DNA from: Acidimicrobiia bacterium
GTDB taxonomy: Bacteria; Actinomycetota; Acidimicrobiia; Acidimicrobiales; SKKL01
DNA: 64,000 bases
Direction of reading: 5' to 3'
Assembly: GCA_041676705.1 (NCBI GenBank)
Contig: JBAYRL010000001.1
Coordinates: forward strand, 496,001-560,000
Shown here: positions 7,488 through 15,798 of the stretch, piece after piece
Position numbering within the stretch: the first letter of the stretch is position 1
Layout of the letters: every line of letters begins with the position of its first letter
The notes under the pieces: generated by a model
What the model was told of the DNA's origin: nothing
The model's input: the letters and a program-made list of their open reading frames with translations, nothing else
Database searches by the model: none
Made by a program: the position numbers and the translations under genes

Positions 7488-8569
7488 GTAAGTATCTCCG
7501 TTAAAGCAGCGAGGAAAGCGTCGTCTTCCTGCCGAGTTCCAATAGTTACCCTAAGACAGTTATCGAGGCCCGGCCACGAAGCGCAGTTACGCACCATCAC
7601 GGAACGGTCCACCAATTCCTGCCACACTGCGTTGCCGTCGTGCTGGTTAGGGCGGAACAAAATAAAATTAGCACCCGATGGCCAAACCGTTAGCGGCAAG
7701 TCGGCCATAGCTTCGGCCAAGCGACCTCGCTCTTCCACCAACTCGGCCACTTGGGCTTCCATCACATCAACATGATCAAGCGCCAAAGTGCCTGCTAGCT
7801 GAGTGGCAGCATCTAGGTGATACGGCAGCACCACCATTTCCAGAGCTGAAACTAGCCAGGTTGGCCCTACCAAATAGCCAAGGCGCAACCCGGCCAAAGC
7901 CCAAGTTTTGGAATAGGTGCGGGTAACTACCAAAGCAGTGTCTTCATTGACGAGCTCGAGTGCTGACCAAGGGGCGAATTGGCCATAGGCCTCATCTACC
8001 ACGACCAAACCGCCAAACTCGCCGGCCACTGCTAACACCGCTTCGACCGTTTCGCGTTCCTCCACCATTCCGGTGGGGTTGTTGGGGGAACACAAGAAAG
8101 TTATAGCGGGTTCATGTTGGCGCATGGTAGCGCTCACATAGGCCAAATCGAGGCTGTGATCGTCACTACGAGTGCCGCTAATAACCCCGGTGTTGGTGAC
8201 CCGTGCGATCTGGCTGTGCATGGCATAGGTAGGCTCGAAGACCAAGACGTTGCGCCCTGGACCCCCATAGGCCAAGGTGAGCGACTGTAAGACCTCGTTC
8301 GAGCCGTTGGCTGCAAAAATATTGGCCATCGCTACGTTGTGTAGCTTGGCAATGGCTTCACGCAGTTGTACCGCCTGGCGGTCGGGATAACGATTCCAAT
8401 GCAGCTGGGCCACGCCTTCGGCCAACTTGGCGCGAAACTCGGCTGGAGGCTCAAAGGGTGATTCGTTGGTATTTAAACGAACATCGACGTCGATTTGGGG
8501 CGAATGGTAACCCTCCATCCTCACCAAATCATCGCGAAGCTGAGGTCGTTGCGGGGCCCGGTCACTCAT
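7484..8569 (-). CDS. hisC: Histidinol-phosphate aminotransferase
   Basis: The 361-residue fold-type I PLP enzyme has NGSNEVL, SPNNPTG, VVVDEAYGQFA (PLP-binding aspartate) and the Schiff-base lysine in TYSKTWALAGLRLGYLV. It transfers the amino group from glutamate to imidazole-acetol phosphate. Position between hisD and hisB, with ATGA overlaps on both sides, supports HisC over a related aromatic aminotransferase. Length is normal for the family. Confidence 0.94.
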   Translation of the reverse strand: MSDRAPQRPQLRDDLVRMEGYHSPQIDVDVRLNTNESPFEPPAEFRAKLAEGVAQLHWNRYPDRQAVQLREAIAKLHNVAMANIFAANGSNEVLQSLTLAYGGPGRNVLVFEPTYAMHSQIARVTNTGVISGTRSDDHSLDLAYVSATMRQHEPAITFLCSPNNPTGMVEERETVEAVLAVAGEFGGLVVVDEAYGQFAPWSALELVNEDTALVVTRTYSKTWALAGLRLGYLVGPTWLVSALEMVVLPYHLDAATQLAGTLALDHVDVMEAQVAELVEERGRLAEAMADLPLTVWPSGANFILFRPNQHDGNAVWQELVDRSVMVRNCASWPGLDNCLRVTIGTRQEDDAFLAALTEILT

Positions 8570-9879
8570 GAGCCACTCGAAGTATTAGTGCGGGCACGCT
8601 GGCGAATACGGATCGACTCGGCGTGGGCGTCTAAGCCCTCGGCGGCCGCTAATGCCACCACGTGAGGTGCTACCGCGTCGAAACCCTGGTCGCTCACGGT
8701 AATAACGTGCACATCTTTAGTGAAATCCGACACCGTAAGCGCACTGGAGAAGCGAGCTGTGCCGTTGGTGGGCAACACGTGGCTCGGCCCGGCCACATAA
8801 TCACCGATCGAAGCCGGGGACAAGACCCCCAAGAACACCGCCCCAGCGTGTTTAACTAGCGGGACCAAAGCTTCGGGGGCAGCACAAAGCAATTCCAGGT
8901 GTTCTGGCGCCACCAGGTTGGCAACCTCAATGGCCGCCTCGGCGGTATCGACCAGCGCCAAGAAACCGCCCTTAGCCAGGGTGGCTGAAATGTCGCTACG
9001 GCGCGGTGCTTCAGCCACAAAACTATCAATGGCGGAATCTATGGCATCGCCAGCCGATTCAGACCAAGTGATAAGCCATGCCAAACCGTCTGGGCCGTGT
9101 TCAGCCTGAAGAATGACATCGATGGCCGCATAATCAACTGGGGTGGAATCGTCGGCCACCACCACCACTTCCGATGGTCCGGCAAAAGCGGCCGCGATGC
9201 CGACTTCGTTAGCCACTTGCTGTTTCGCAATAGCCACATAAACGTTGCCTGGCCCGGCAATCACATCAACTTTGGGTACCGACTCGGTGCCATAAGCCAT
9301 AGCAGCCACGGCTTGAGCGCCACCCAAGGCGTAAATTTCGCTCACTCCCGCCACTTTGGCTGCGGCCAGTGTAATTTGTGCTACTTGACCGGTGTCTTGG
9401 CTGGCGGGTACACACAACGCAATTTCAGCCACTCCGGCCACCTGGGCGGGAATCGCGGTCATCAACACCGTGCTTGGGTAGGAAGCCCGTCCGCCAGGTA
9501 CGTAAAGCCCGGCACGATCAACCGGCCGACTTTCCGCTTCTACAGTGATACCAGCATCAGTGTGAGCATGAGGACGTGGACGTTGCGTTTCATGAAAAGC
9601 TCGAATACGTCGAGCCGCTTCAACAAGGGCGTCTTGTAGTTCAGCGGGTGTGTTGGCCCAGGCTTCTTCGATGGCTTCGGAAGGTACCCGCAACGCATCG
9701 AGCTTCACTCCGTCGAAACGTTCGGTGTACTGCAATAACGCCTGGTCACCGTGAGCACGGACTTCGGCCAGAATTTCACGGACCGCGGCCGTTGGCCCCT
9801 CACCACTGACCTCAGGTCGAGGTAAACGCTGCGCAATTTCTTGTCGTGACAATCCACGAAAATCGAGACGAGTTAGCAT
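8566..9879 (-). CDS. hisD: Histidinol dehydrogenase
   Basis: The zinc enzyme performs the last two oxidations to L-histidine. Visible motifs are GPGNVYVA, AGPSEVVVVAD, the QAEHGPDG zinc/catalytic region, EHLEL and the LPTNGTARFSSALTVSDF block. I start at ATG 9879 (437 residues, MLTRLDFRG), the usual N-terminus; the frame also allows GTG 9903, which has a TANNNT hexamer (TAGCGT) five bases before it. It is the first gene of the his operon. A possible promoter lies about 90 bases upstream. Confidence 0.95.
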   Translation of the reverse strand: MLTRLDFRGLSRQEIAQRLPRPEVSGEGPTAAVREILAEVRAHGDQALLQYTERFDGVKLDALRVPSEAIEEAWANTPAELQDALVEAARRIRAFHETQRPRPHAHTDAGITVEAESRPVDRAGLYVPGGRASYPSTVLMTAIPAQVAGVAEIALCVPASQDTGQVAQITLAAAKVAGVSEIYALGGAQAVAAMAYGTESVPKVDVIAGPGNVYVAIAKQQVANEVGIAAAFAGPSEVVVVADDSTPVDYAAIDVILQAEHGPDGLAWLITWSESAGDAIDSAIDSFVAEAPRRSDISATLAKGGFLALVDTAEAAIEVANLVAPEHLELLCAAPEALVPLVKHAGAVFLGVLSPASIGDYVAGPSHVLPTNGTARFSSALTVSDFTKDVHVITVSDQGFDAVAPHVVALAAAEGLDAHAESIRIRQRARTNTSSGS

Positions 9880-9968
9880 GGGTTCACCAACGCACTCAAC
9901 CACCTAAAACGCTATTAAAAAATCGGATTACCAAGGCGTTAACGGTACAGGCGATCAGACCTCGACCC

Positions 9969-9996
9969 ATTATCAGTGCTCAAATAGTTCAACCAA
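9969..9996 (-). promoter_or_regulatory. Candidate promoter of the hisDCBAF operon
   Basis: On the minus strand TTGGTT (9996-9991), a 16-base spacer and GATAAT (9974-9969) resemble a sigma70 promoter. It would give a leader of roughly 80 bases before ATG 9879. I see no histidine-rich leader peptide, T-box or attenuator in that leader. Confidence 0.4.
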
Positions 9997-10019
9997 CAAC
10001 TTTGGAGACACGCCCTTTC

Positions 10020-10211
10020 ATGGAAAGTCATCGCGCTCAGATCTCGTCGACAGTAACTAGTATCGATGAACTTTTGGGCCAGTTAACCACTATGGCCAAT
10101 CAGTACCGCGGTACCGCTCGCGACGACATCGCCCTCGACCTAGATGAAGTTGAACGTCAGCTGAGCGCAGCGAGCCGACGTTTAGCCCGTTTAATGCGAA
10201 AACTGGACTAA
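10020..10211 (+). CDS. Small helical protein of unknown function (63 aa)
   Basis: The ATG at 10020 follows GGAG at 10004-10007 (long 12-base spacing). The 63 residues are predicted to form two amphipathic helices around a short loop: VTSIDELLGQLTTMANQY and DLDEVERQLSAASRRLARL, with an arginine/lysine-rich end. I do not recognise the family. It runs divergently from hisD, and its stop overlaps the nth stop tail-to-tail by 4 bases, which favours a real gene. An upstream in-frame ATG at 9846 would lie inside hisD and is unlikely. Confidence 0.55.
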   Translation: MESHRAQISSTVTSIDELLGQLTTMANQYRGTARDDIALDLDEVERQLSAASRRLARLMRKLD

Positions 10212-10855
10212 AGCGCTTCCACCCTCGAAGGGCAAAAGTCAGCGAGCACACACTCTCCACAATTTGGCTTGCGGGCGGTGCAGACCCGGCGTCCGTGCAA
10301 AATTAGCCGTAAACCAAATCGACCCCGCTCGGCAGCCGGAATCATTGAGTTGAGCTCCATCTCAACCTTAACCGGATCAGTTTCGGTGGTTAAACCAAGT
10401 CGAAGCGACAAGCGGCCAACATGGGTATCAACTGGTAAACCCGGCAGATCGAAAGCCACCGAACGGATCACGTTAGCGGTTTTGCGGCCCACTCCCGGCA
10501 GTGTCGTTAGTTCGGCCATTTTGTGGGGTACTTCCCCACCAAAGTCGTGAACTAGGCCTTGCGCCATGCCAATTAGGCTGGTGGCCTTATTTCGATAGAA
10601 CCCTGTTGAACGAATGAGTTCCTCCACCTCAGGCTGGTGAGCCCCGGCCAGGCTTTGTGGAGTGGGATATCGTTCAAAGAGCGCAGGAGTAACCATATTT
10701 ACCCGAGCATCGGTGCATTGAGCCGACAAAATAGTGGCGGCTAGCAGCTCGTATGGGTTCTTGTGGTCGAGCTCGCAAATCGCAACCGGATATTCTTCTT
10801 CCAAGCGAACCATGGTTTCGCGGGCGCGACCTTTTGGCGAACGGGGTTTAGCCAT
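10208..10855 (-). CDS. nth: Endonuclease III (DNA glycosylase/AP lyase)
   Basis: The 215-residue protein has the helix-hairpin-helix LPGVGRKTANV with the catalytic lysine, the catalytic aspartate in VDTHVGRLS, and the C-terminal [4Fe-4S] loop C-x6-C-x2-C-x5-C ending at ADFC. It excises oxidised pyrimidines and cleaves at abasic sites. Two starts, ATG 10861 and ATG 10855, are possible; TAACCT lies 6 bases before the second, a leaderless spacing, so I chose 10855. It is divergent from the mshD-like gene. Confidence 0.95.
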   Translation of the reverse strand: MAKPRSPKGRARETMVRLEEEYPVAICELDHKNPYELLAATILSAQCTDARVNMVTPALFERYPTPQSLAGAHQPEVEELIRSTGFYRNKATSLIGMAQGLVHDFGGEVPHKMAELTTLPGVGRKTANVIRSVAFDLPGLPVDTHVGRLSLRLGLTTETDPVKVEMELNSMIPAAERGRFGLRLILHGRRVCTARKPNCGECVLADFCPSRVEAL

Positions 10856-10861
10856 GCCCAT

Positions 10862-10900
10862 AGGTTAGGCGGATTGACCGACGTTCAAACCAGCTACATT
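10862..10900. promoter_or_regulatory. Divergent leaderless promoters of nth and the mshD-like gene
   Basis: Minus strand: TAACCT (10867-10862) lies 6 bases before nth ATG 10855. Plus strand: TACATT (10895-10900) lies 7 bases before ATG 10908, with TTGACC at 10874-10879 as a possible -35 box (15-base spacing). Neither start has a convincing Shine-Dalgarno sequence. The hexamer-to-start spacing would place the RNA start at or next to the start codon. Confidence 0.5.
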
Positions 10901-10907
10901 GGCGCAC

Positions 10908-11687
10908 ATGAACTCTTCTGGTTCAAACCCAACCTCACCTAGCACCAGTATTGGTGGCAAAACTGCTGTCGCTCATCAAGAACGTTATGGCTGGGAAGTA
11001 GAACTACCCGACACCGACACTGATTTCGATGTCGATCAGGCTTCACAACTTTTGAACCAACTAAACCAACGTATTGCCGCCCAGGGCGGCGGTTTAGCAC
11101 GTTGGCGGGTACCTAATTTTCGTGAGTCACACACCCAAGCGGCCGCCACCGCTGGGTATTCAGGCGAGCGAATTCTGGTTCGTCTGCATCGATCGTTACC
11201 CCTTGAATGGCCCGCAGAAATTCTGTCCACCCGACCCTTTGTACCGGGTGAGGATGATTTGGAATGGTTGAAAACCAACAACGCCGCGTTTTCGTGGCAT
11301 CCCGAACAAGGTAACTGGCACCAAGCTGAATTGGCACAGCAGATGGCCGAGCCATGGTTCGATCCGAAAGGGTTTCTTCTCTATCCCCCGACCCGGCCCG
11401 GAGACCCCATAGCAGGGTTTTGTTGGACCAAACTCGACCCGCCCGAAACCGGGCCAAAAGGTGAAATCTACGTGATTGCCACCCACCCCGATGCCGCCGG
11501 AAGAGGTTTAGGAAAGGCATTGGTTCTGGCAGGATTGAAACACCTCTATGAGGCTGGTGCTAAGGAAGCGTACCTTTACACCGAGGCCGACAACACCGCC
11601 GCCATGGCAATTTATGAGAATCTCGGTTTCGAATTGGAATTGCAGGTGCGGGTCTATGAAAAACACGTCGCTGCTCTGGCAAGTTAG
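10908..11687 (+). CDS. mshD: Mycothiol synthase-like GNAT acetyltransferase
   Basis: The 259-residue protein resembles MshD, which acetylates Cys-GlcN-Ins from acetyl-CoA in the last step of mycothiol synthesis. Family blocks are NNAAFSWHPEQGNW, EPWFDPKGFLL, GFCWTKLD, GEIYVIATHPDAAGRGLGKA (acetyl-CoA pyrophosphate loop at the end) and DNTAAMAIYENLGF. The well-conserved GNAT domain is the C-terminal one; the N-terminal GNAT copy of canonical MshD (about 300 aa) is shortened or diverged. Mycothiol marks Actinomycetota. The product could also be a related N-acetyltransferase. Confidence 0.85.
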   Translation: MNSSGSNPTSPSTSIGGKTAVAHQERYGWEVELPDTDTDFDVDQASQLLNQLNQRIAAQGGGLARWRVPNFRESHTQAAATAGYSGERILVRLHRSLPLEWPAEILSTRPFVPGEDDLEWLKTNNAAFSWHPEQGNWHQAELAQQMAEPWFDPKGFLLYPPTRPGDPIAGFCWTKLDPPETGPKGEIYVIATHPDAAGRGLGKALVLAGLKHLYEAGAKEAYLYTEADNTAAMAIYENLGFELELQVRVYEKHVAALAS

Positions 11688-11744
11688 TACCGGCTCTTGT
11701 TAGTACCATCCCTTGATAACACCAACCCCTGGTGGGTAGCAGCC

Positions 11745-12488
11745 CTAGTTAGCCCCGACCAAGGCCCCTACCGCCACCGTCACCGTGGTCGCCAAAGAAG
11801 CGATAACTAACTGGCGCAGGGCGGCGAATGGTACCGAACGGCCCGACATGTAACCCACCACCCCGCCTAACACCAGCGCACCCAGGGTGGCCAAGACCAG
11901 CGAAACCACCACCGCCACTGAACCGCCGCCAAAGAACCACGGTATCAACGGTAAAATAGCGCCAACCGCGAAAGCCACGAACGATGAACTGGCTGCCATC
12001 ACGGGTGAACCAAGTTCTTGGGGGTCGATACCTAGCTCTTCACGGGCGTGAGCTTCAAGCGCTACTTCTGGGTCGGCCATCATGGCTTCCGCCATGCGAG
12101 TGGCCAGATTGAGACTGACCCCACGCTCTTGATAAATCTTGATTAGCTCTAGGGTTTCCAACTCGGGGTTCGCCGCTAGTGCTTGACGCTCAGTTTCTAA
12201 CTCAAACTCATAGAGCTCACTTTGGGCGCGCATCGAAATATACTCACCCGCAGCCATAGATACAGCGCCTGCAATTAGGCCAGCAATACCCGCTAACCGC
12301 ACCACTTCCGATCCGGGTGTGGCGGCGGCCACCCCCAAAATCAGGGCGGCGTTAGAGACCAAACCATCGCTGGCACCAAAAATAGCCGCCCTTAAACCAC
12401 CACTGGAAACCGAGCGGTGTCGATGGTTGTAATGAGCTGCTCGGCTGACCGCCTCGAGTGGCAATTTGTCAAAGGAGGGCGTTGACAT
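11745..12488 (-). CDS. VIT1/CCC1 family iron/manganese transporter
   Basis: The 247-residue membrane protein has the VIT signature at its N-terminus (LRAAIFGASDGLVSN, followed by GVAAA), the EYISMRAQSELYEFELETE cytosolic metal-binding helix rich in glutamates, an acidic middle domain (EVALEAHAREELG) and three to four C-terminal membrane segments ending in a glycine-rich helix. Homologues export or sequester Fe2+/Mn2+. TAGGCT lies 7 bases before the ATG, with no Shine-Dalgarno, so it is probably leaderless. It is divergent from rlmN. Confidence 0.9.
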   Translation of the reverse strand: MSTPSFDKLPLEAVSRAAHYNHRHRSVSSGGLRAAIFGASDGLVSNAALILGVAAATPGSEVVRLAGIAGLIAGAVSMAAGEYISMRAQSELYEFELETERQALAANPELETLELIKIYQERGVSLNLATRMAEAMMADPEVALEAHAREELGIDPQELGSPVMAASSSFVAFAVGAILPLIPWFFGGGSVAVVVSLVLATLGALVLGGVVGYMSGRSVPFAALRQLVIASLATTVTVAVGALVGAN

Positions 12489-12495
12489 AACTCAC

Positions 12496-12501
12496 AGCCT
12501 A
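12496..12501 (-). promoter_or_regulatory. Putative leaderless -10 box of the VIT1-like gene
   Basis: Minus-strand TAGGCT is followed by exactly 7 bases and ATG 12488. No ribosome binding site is visible. Confidence 0.5.
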
Positions 12502-12524
12502 ACGCCATAACACCACTTAAACGG

Positions 12525-12530
12525 TAACCT
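12525..12530 (+). promoter_or_regulatory. Putative leaderless -10 box of rlmN
   Basis: TAACCT is followed by exactly 7 bases and GTG 12538. This supports the GTG as the start and a leaderless transcript. It lies 24 bases from the opposing box of the VIT1-like gene. Confidence 0.5.
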
Positions 12531-12537
12531 AGCTCGG

Positions 12538-13602
12538 GTGAGCACGTTATATGATCTTTCCTTTGAGCAGCTGCAAACTGCGATAGCTGATCAACCGAAA
12601 TATCGAGTGAACCAGCTTTGGGAAGGTCTCTACGAGCAAGGCCAACCGCTAGGTGAATTAACCAACCTGCCCAAAGCTTTGCGTGCCGCTCTCGCCGATG
12701 AATACCCAAGCGCTCTTAGGTTGGTAACCCAGTCAACGAGCGACAACGGTCAAACCATTAAATGGTTGTGGGCGCTGCCGGATGGCAAACAAATTGAAAC
12801 GGTATTGATGCACTACCGTGATCGAACGACGGTTTGTGTCAGCACGCAGGCCGGTTGTGCCATGAACTGCAGTTTTTGTGCTACTGGCCAGGCCGGGTTT
12901 GAACGGCATCTAAGCGTGGGCGAAATAGTGGAACAAGTGGTGCTCGCACGCCAAATGGCTTTACCTCGCCGAGTTTCAAACGTGGTATTTATGGGTATGG
13001 GCGAACCCATGGCGAACTACAACAATGTATGGTCGGCCATTGAGCGTTTCCAAGGTGATATGGGTATCTCAGCGCGCTCATTAACGGTCTCGACAGTCGG
13101 TTTTGTGCCCGGGATACTTCGCCTAAAAGACGAGAAACTTCCAGTCAATCTGGCCGTTTCACTACATCTGGCTGAAGATCGTCGCCGCGACGAACTGGTA
13201 CCTATTAACCGACGCTACCCGCTGGCCGTGCTGGCCGATGCGTTACAGCAATACTTGGCCGCCAAAGGTCGTCGGCTTTCCTTCGAATGGTCACTCATTG
13301 ATGGCGTGAACGATCAAGAAATCGATGCCCAGCAGCTCGCCGCTTACGCGGCACCACTACATGCTCATGTGAACCTTATTCCGCTCAACCCCACCCCCGG
13401 TTACCTAGTACAAGGTTCGCCGCCTGAACAGGTTCAGTGGTTCCGAGACCGTTTGGCCCAACTTGGCATCAACGCCACCATACGGAAAAACCGTGGCACC
13501 GACATTGATGCCGCCTGCGGTCAGCTGCGTGCCAACGTGGCCGCCACCCAAACCGAGGTGCAGCTCAGCAGCCCTAAACGCAAGATCAGTCACACCAGAT
13601 AA
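12538..13602 (+). CDS. rlmN: 23S rRNA/tRNA adenine-C2 methyltransferase
   Basis: The 354-residue radical-SAM enzyme has an N-terminal accessory domain, the cluster motif CAMNCSFCATGQAGF (C-x3-C-x2-C), FMGMGEPMANY (SAM-binding GEP), the LAVSLH strand, NLIPLNPTPG, and the C-terminal RKNRGTDIDAACGQL holding the methyl-carrier cysteine. RlmN methylates C2 of A2503 in 23S rRNA and A37 in some tRNAs. Start is GTG 12538, chosen from the leaderless -10 spacing. Confidence 0.96.
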   Translation: MSTLYDLSFEQLQTAIADQPKYRVNQLWEGLYEQGQPLGELTNLPKALRAALADEYPSALRLVTQSTSDNGQTIKWLWALPDGKQIETVLMHYRDRTTVCVSTQAGCAMNCSFCATGQAGFERHLSVGEIVEQVVLARQMALPRRVSNVVFMGMGEPMANYNNVWSAIERFQGDMGISARSLTVSTVGFVPGILRLKDEKLPVNLAVSLHLAEDRRRDELVPINRRYPLAVLADALQQYLAAKGRRLSFEWSLIDGVNDQEIDAQQLAAYAAPLHAHVNLIPLNPTPGYLVQGSPPEQVQWFRDRLAQLGINATIRKNRGTDIDAACGQLRANVAATQTEVQLSSPKRKISHTR

Positions 13603-13635
13603 CCCAATGGCCGCGATTACTGTCAGACTGTAACG

Positions 13636-14034
13636 ATGGAAACGCGTCGCTGGACCAATCCCAGCCTTCCACCTACCCTCCAAATTGCGGTTTTCTTGCT
13701 GTACGCCACGGCCTTCATAACATTTTTGTTGCCACCAAGTATTTACCACTATCTGGGCAGTCGAATTGGCGCTCCCAACCTGGTGGGGGCCTTGGCCGTG
13801 GTGGGCCTAGTGGCAGGAGCATTTGGCATTGCCAATGAACGACGCTGGGGTTACCAACTTTCACTCGCCGTAACTGGCGCTGCCATCCTTGAGCTGTTGC
13901 TGATTCTCTTACAAGACGGAATTGGCTATCTTCTAAACGCCAACTACCTAATGCTGGCCTTGTTCCCGGTGGTTCGCTTTGCGTTGTTGGTTCACCCCAT
14001 CAGCCGTGAACACCAGCGAGTCTGGTTCCATTAG
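13636..14034 (+). CDS. Small membrane protein of unknown function (132 aa)
   Basis: The protein has about four hydrophobic segments (near residues 17-33, 46-64, 73-92 and 100-116), with short loops and a basic end, REHQRVWFH. I do not recognise the family. A stop codon lies just before the ATG and there is no Shine-Dalgarno sequence or correctly spaced -10 box, so the start is less certain than for its neighbours. It sits alone between rlmN and an acyl-CoA synthetase on the same strand. Confidence 0.6.
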   Translation: METRRWTNPSLPPTLQIAVFLLYATAFITFLLPPSIYHYLGSRIGAPNLVGALAVVGLVAGAFGIANERRWGYQLSLAVTGAAILELLLILLQDGIGYLLNANYLMLALFPVVRFALLVHPISREHQRVWFH

Positions 14035-14112
14035 GTAGCGCTAATCGCCATATTTGGCCACACTGGTGCCGCTAAGGTCACCGTCGCTTAGGGCGTAACC
14101 AGCCTGGCCCAC

Positions 14113-14118
14113 TACGGT
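14113..14118 (+). promoter_or_regulatory. Putative leaderless -10 box of the acyl-CoA synthetase gene
   Basis: TACGGT is followed by 8 bases and ATG 14127, with no Shine-Dalgarno sequence between. Confidence 0.4.
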
Positions 14119-14126
14119 CGTAGCCG

Positions 14127-15788
14127 ATGACGTTCAACTTGGCAGATCTTTTTGATCGAGTCGCCAATACGGTGCCCGAGCGTGAAGCCCTGGTTTCTGG
14201 CAATTCTCGCTTTACCTACCACCAGCTACACCAGCGCGTAGAGGCATTGCGAATGGCTCTCGTCGAGCGCGGTGTGCACGCTGGTACCCGCGTTGGTTTA
14301 GCGCTGCGAAATAGCCCTGCCTACCTAGAAGTAATGTTGGCGGCCTTCGGGGTGGGTGCCATTCCGGTGAACGTCAACTATCGCTATCAAGAAGCCGAAC
14401 TGGAACACATCTTGAGTGATTCTGGAGCGGCAATATTGTTTTGCGAAAACACCGAGTACCCGTTGATGTCGCAAGTGGCCAAAACGGTGGCCACGAAACC
14501 GATGGTCATAACCAATGGCCAAGAATACGAAGCGCTGCTAACCGCGCCCTCATTAGAAAACGCTGGTCACAGCGATAACATGGCCGCCAGCAAGGGTGAG
14601 CATCCCCAGTCAAACCCAACGCAGCACCGCCACAGTGCTCTTGCGCACCAACGTAGCGACAACGACCTATACATTCTCTACACCGGCGGCACCACTGGAA
14701 TGCCTAAGGGCGTGATGTGGTATCACAAAGACATTTTCTACGCCGCCATGGGTGGAAACATCCGCTCCGGTACCCCGATTGTTGAGCCCGAAGACATCTT
14801 GGCAAATATCAGTTCGAACCCCATCCGTACTCTTTTTGCGGCACCTTTTATGCATGGCACTGCACAATGGATGGCCTTTCTGACCTTGCTGCGTGGTGGC
14901 ACGGTGCTCCTATCCACCCAGCCCAGTCTAGATGTCGCGCATTTGCTTGACGTGGTAGACGCCGAGGCTGCTTCCTACCTAGTAGTGGTAGGCGATGCTA
15001 TCGCCCTGCCGCTAAGTGATCTGCTACAAGAACGCGGCGATGAATGGGATCTAAGCACCCTTACCACCATGCTCTCTGGCGGGGCGGTGCTCTCGGTGCC
15101 AGTGCGTGAAGCAATTCTTAAGGTGCTGCCCTGGATAGTGGTGGTCGACAGCTACGGCACCACCGAGACCGGCGGGCAGGCCTCAATGGTCTATGCGGCT
15201 GGCATGCCAGGGGTCAGCGGACAATCACAATTCGAACTTAGACCAGGTTCGGGATTGTTGAACGAACGAAATGAACTCATCCCCGCTAGTTCTCGCGAAG
15301 TAGGACGGGTGGCGCGCAGCGGATACATCCCGATTGGTTATTTTCAAGACGATGAAGCTACCCAAGCCACATTTCCCATCATCAATGGCGAACGTTGGGC
15401 ATTAACGGGGGATCTGGCTTACATGAACGAAGAAAACCAGATGGTCTTATTGGGTCGCGGCTCAACGACTATCAACTCCGGTGGCGAAAAAATTTATCCC
15501 GGTGAAATTGAAGCCGTGCTTCACGCTCACCCAAGCGTGCGAGACGCCGTAGTAGTGGGCGTACCCGATTCGCGCTGGGGAGAACAAGTAGCGGCCCTAG
15601 TAGTAATGCGACCAGGTCACGAATTGGAACCAACCCTGCTAGACGAACATTGCCGAGCGTCACTTGCCGATTACAAAACACCCCGGGTAATCAGTGAAGT
15701 GGCCGCTATTCGGCGTTTGGAATCTGGTAAACCCGACTATCAGTGGGCGCTACAATGTGCGATCACGGCGGCCCAAACCAACAGCTAA
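14127..15788 (+). CDS. Acyl-CoA synthetase (AMP-forming)
   Basis: The 553-residue adenylate-forming enzyme has the P-loop LYTGGTTGMPKGV (184-196), DSYGTTETGG, LTGDLAYM, the hinge region GRGSTTINSGGEKIYPGE and the catalytic lysine in ESGKPDY near the C-terminus. It activates a carboxylic acid to its CoA thioester. The acyl substrate is unknown; it resembles fatty-acid/steroid-type FadD enzymes more than MenE, which is at 21583. A hydrophilic stretch at about 147-179, rich in Asn, His and Gln, sits just before the P-loop and looks like an insertion. It is followed after 10 bases by menG, so co-transcription is likely. Confidence 0.9.
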   Translation: MTFNLADLFDRVANTVPEREALVSGNSRFTYHQLHQRVEALRMALVERGVHAGTRVGLALRNSPAYLEVMLAAFGVGAIPVNVNYRYQEAELEHILSDSGAAILFCENTEYPLMSQVAKTVATKPMVITNGQEYEALLTAPSLENAGHSDNMAASKGEHPQSNPTQHRHSALAHQRSDNDLYILYTGGTTGMPKGVMWYHKDIFYAAMGGNIRSGTPIVEPEDILANISSNPIRTLFAAPFMHGTAQWMAFLTLLRGGTVLLSTQPSLDVAHLLDVVDAEAASYLVVVGDAIALPLSDLLQERGDEWDLSTLTTMLSGGAVLSVPVREAILKVLPWIVVVDSYGTTETGGQASMVYAAGMPGVSGQSQFELRPGSGLLNERNELIPASSREVGRVARSGYIPIGYFQDDEATQATFPIINGERWALTGDLAYMNEENQMVLLGRGSTTINSGGEKIYPGEIEAVLHAHPSVRDAVVVGVPDSRWGEQVAALVVMRPGHELEPTLLDEHCRASLADYKTPRVISEVAAIRRLESGKPDYQWALQCAITAAQTNS

Positions 15789-15798
15789 GGAACAGCTG

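Noticed and set aside
9880..9962. Histidine attenuator in the hisD leader.
   Set aside because: No run of histidine codons and no alternative stems; only a short T-run without a GC-rich stem.
14034..14126. Small gene or RNA between the membrane protein and the acyl-CoA synthetase.
   Set aside because: The gap is 92 bases, with no frame, hairpin or promoter other than the -10 box listed.
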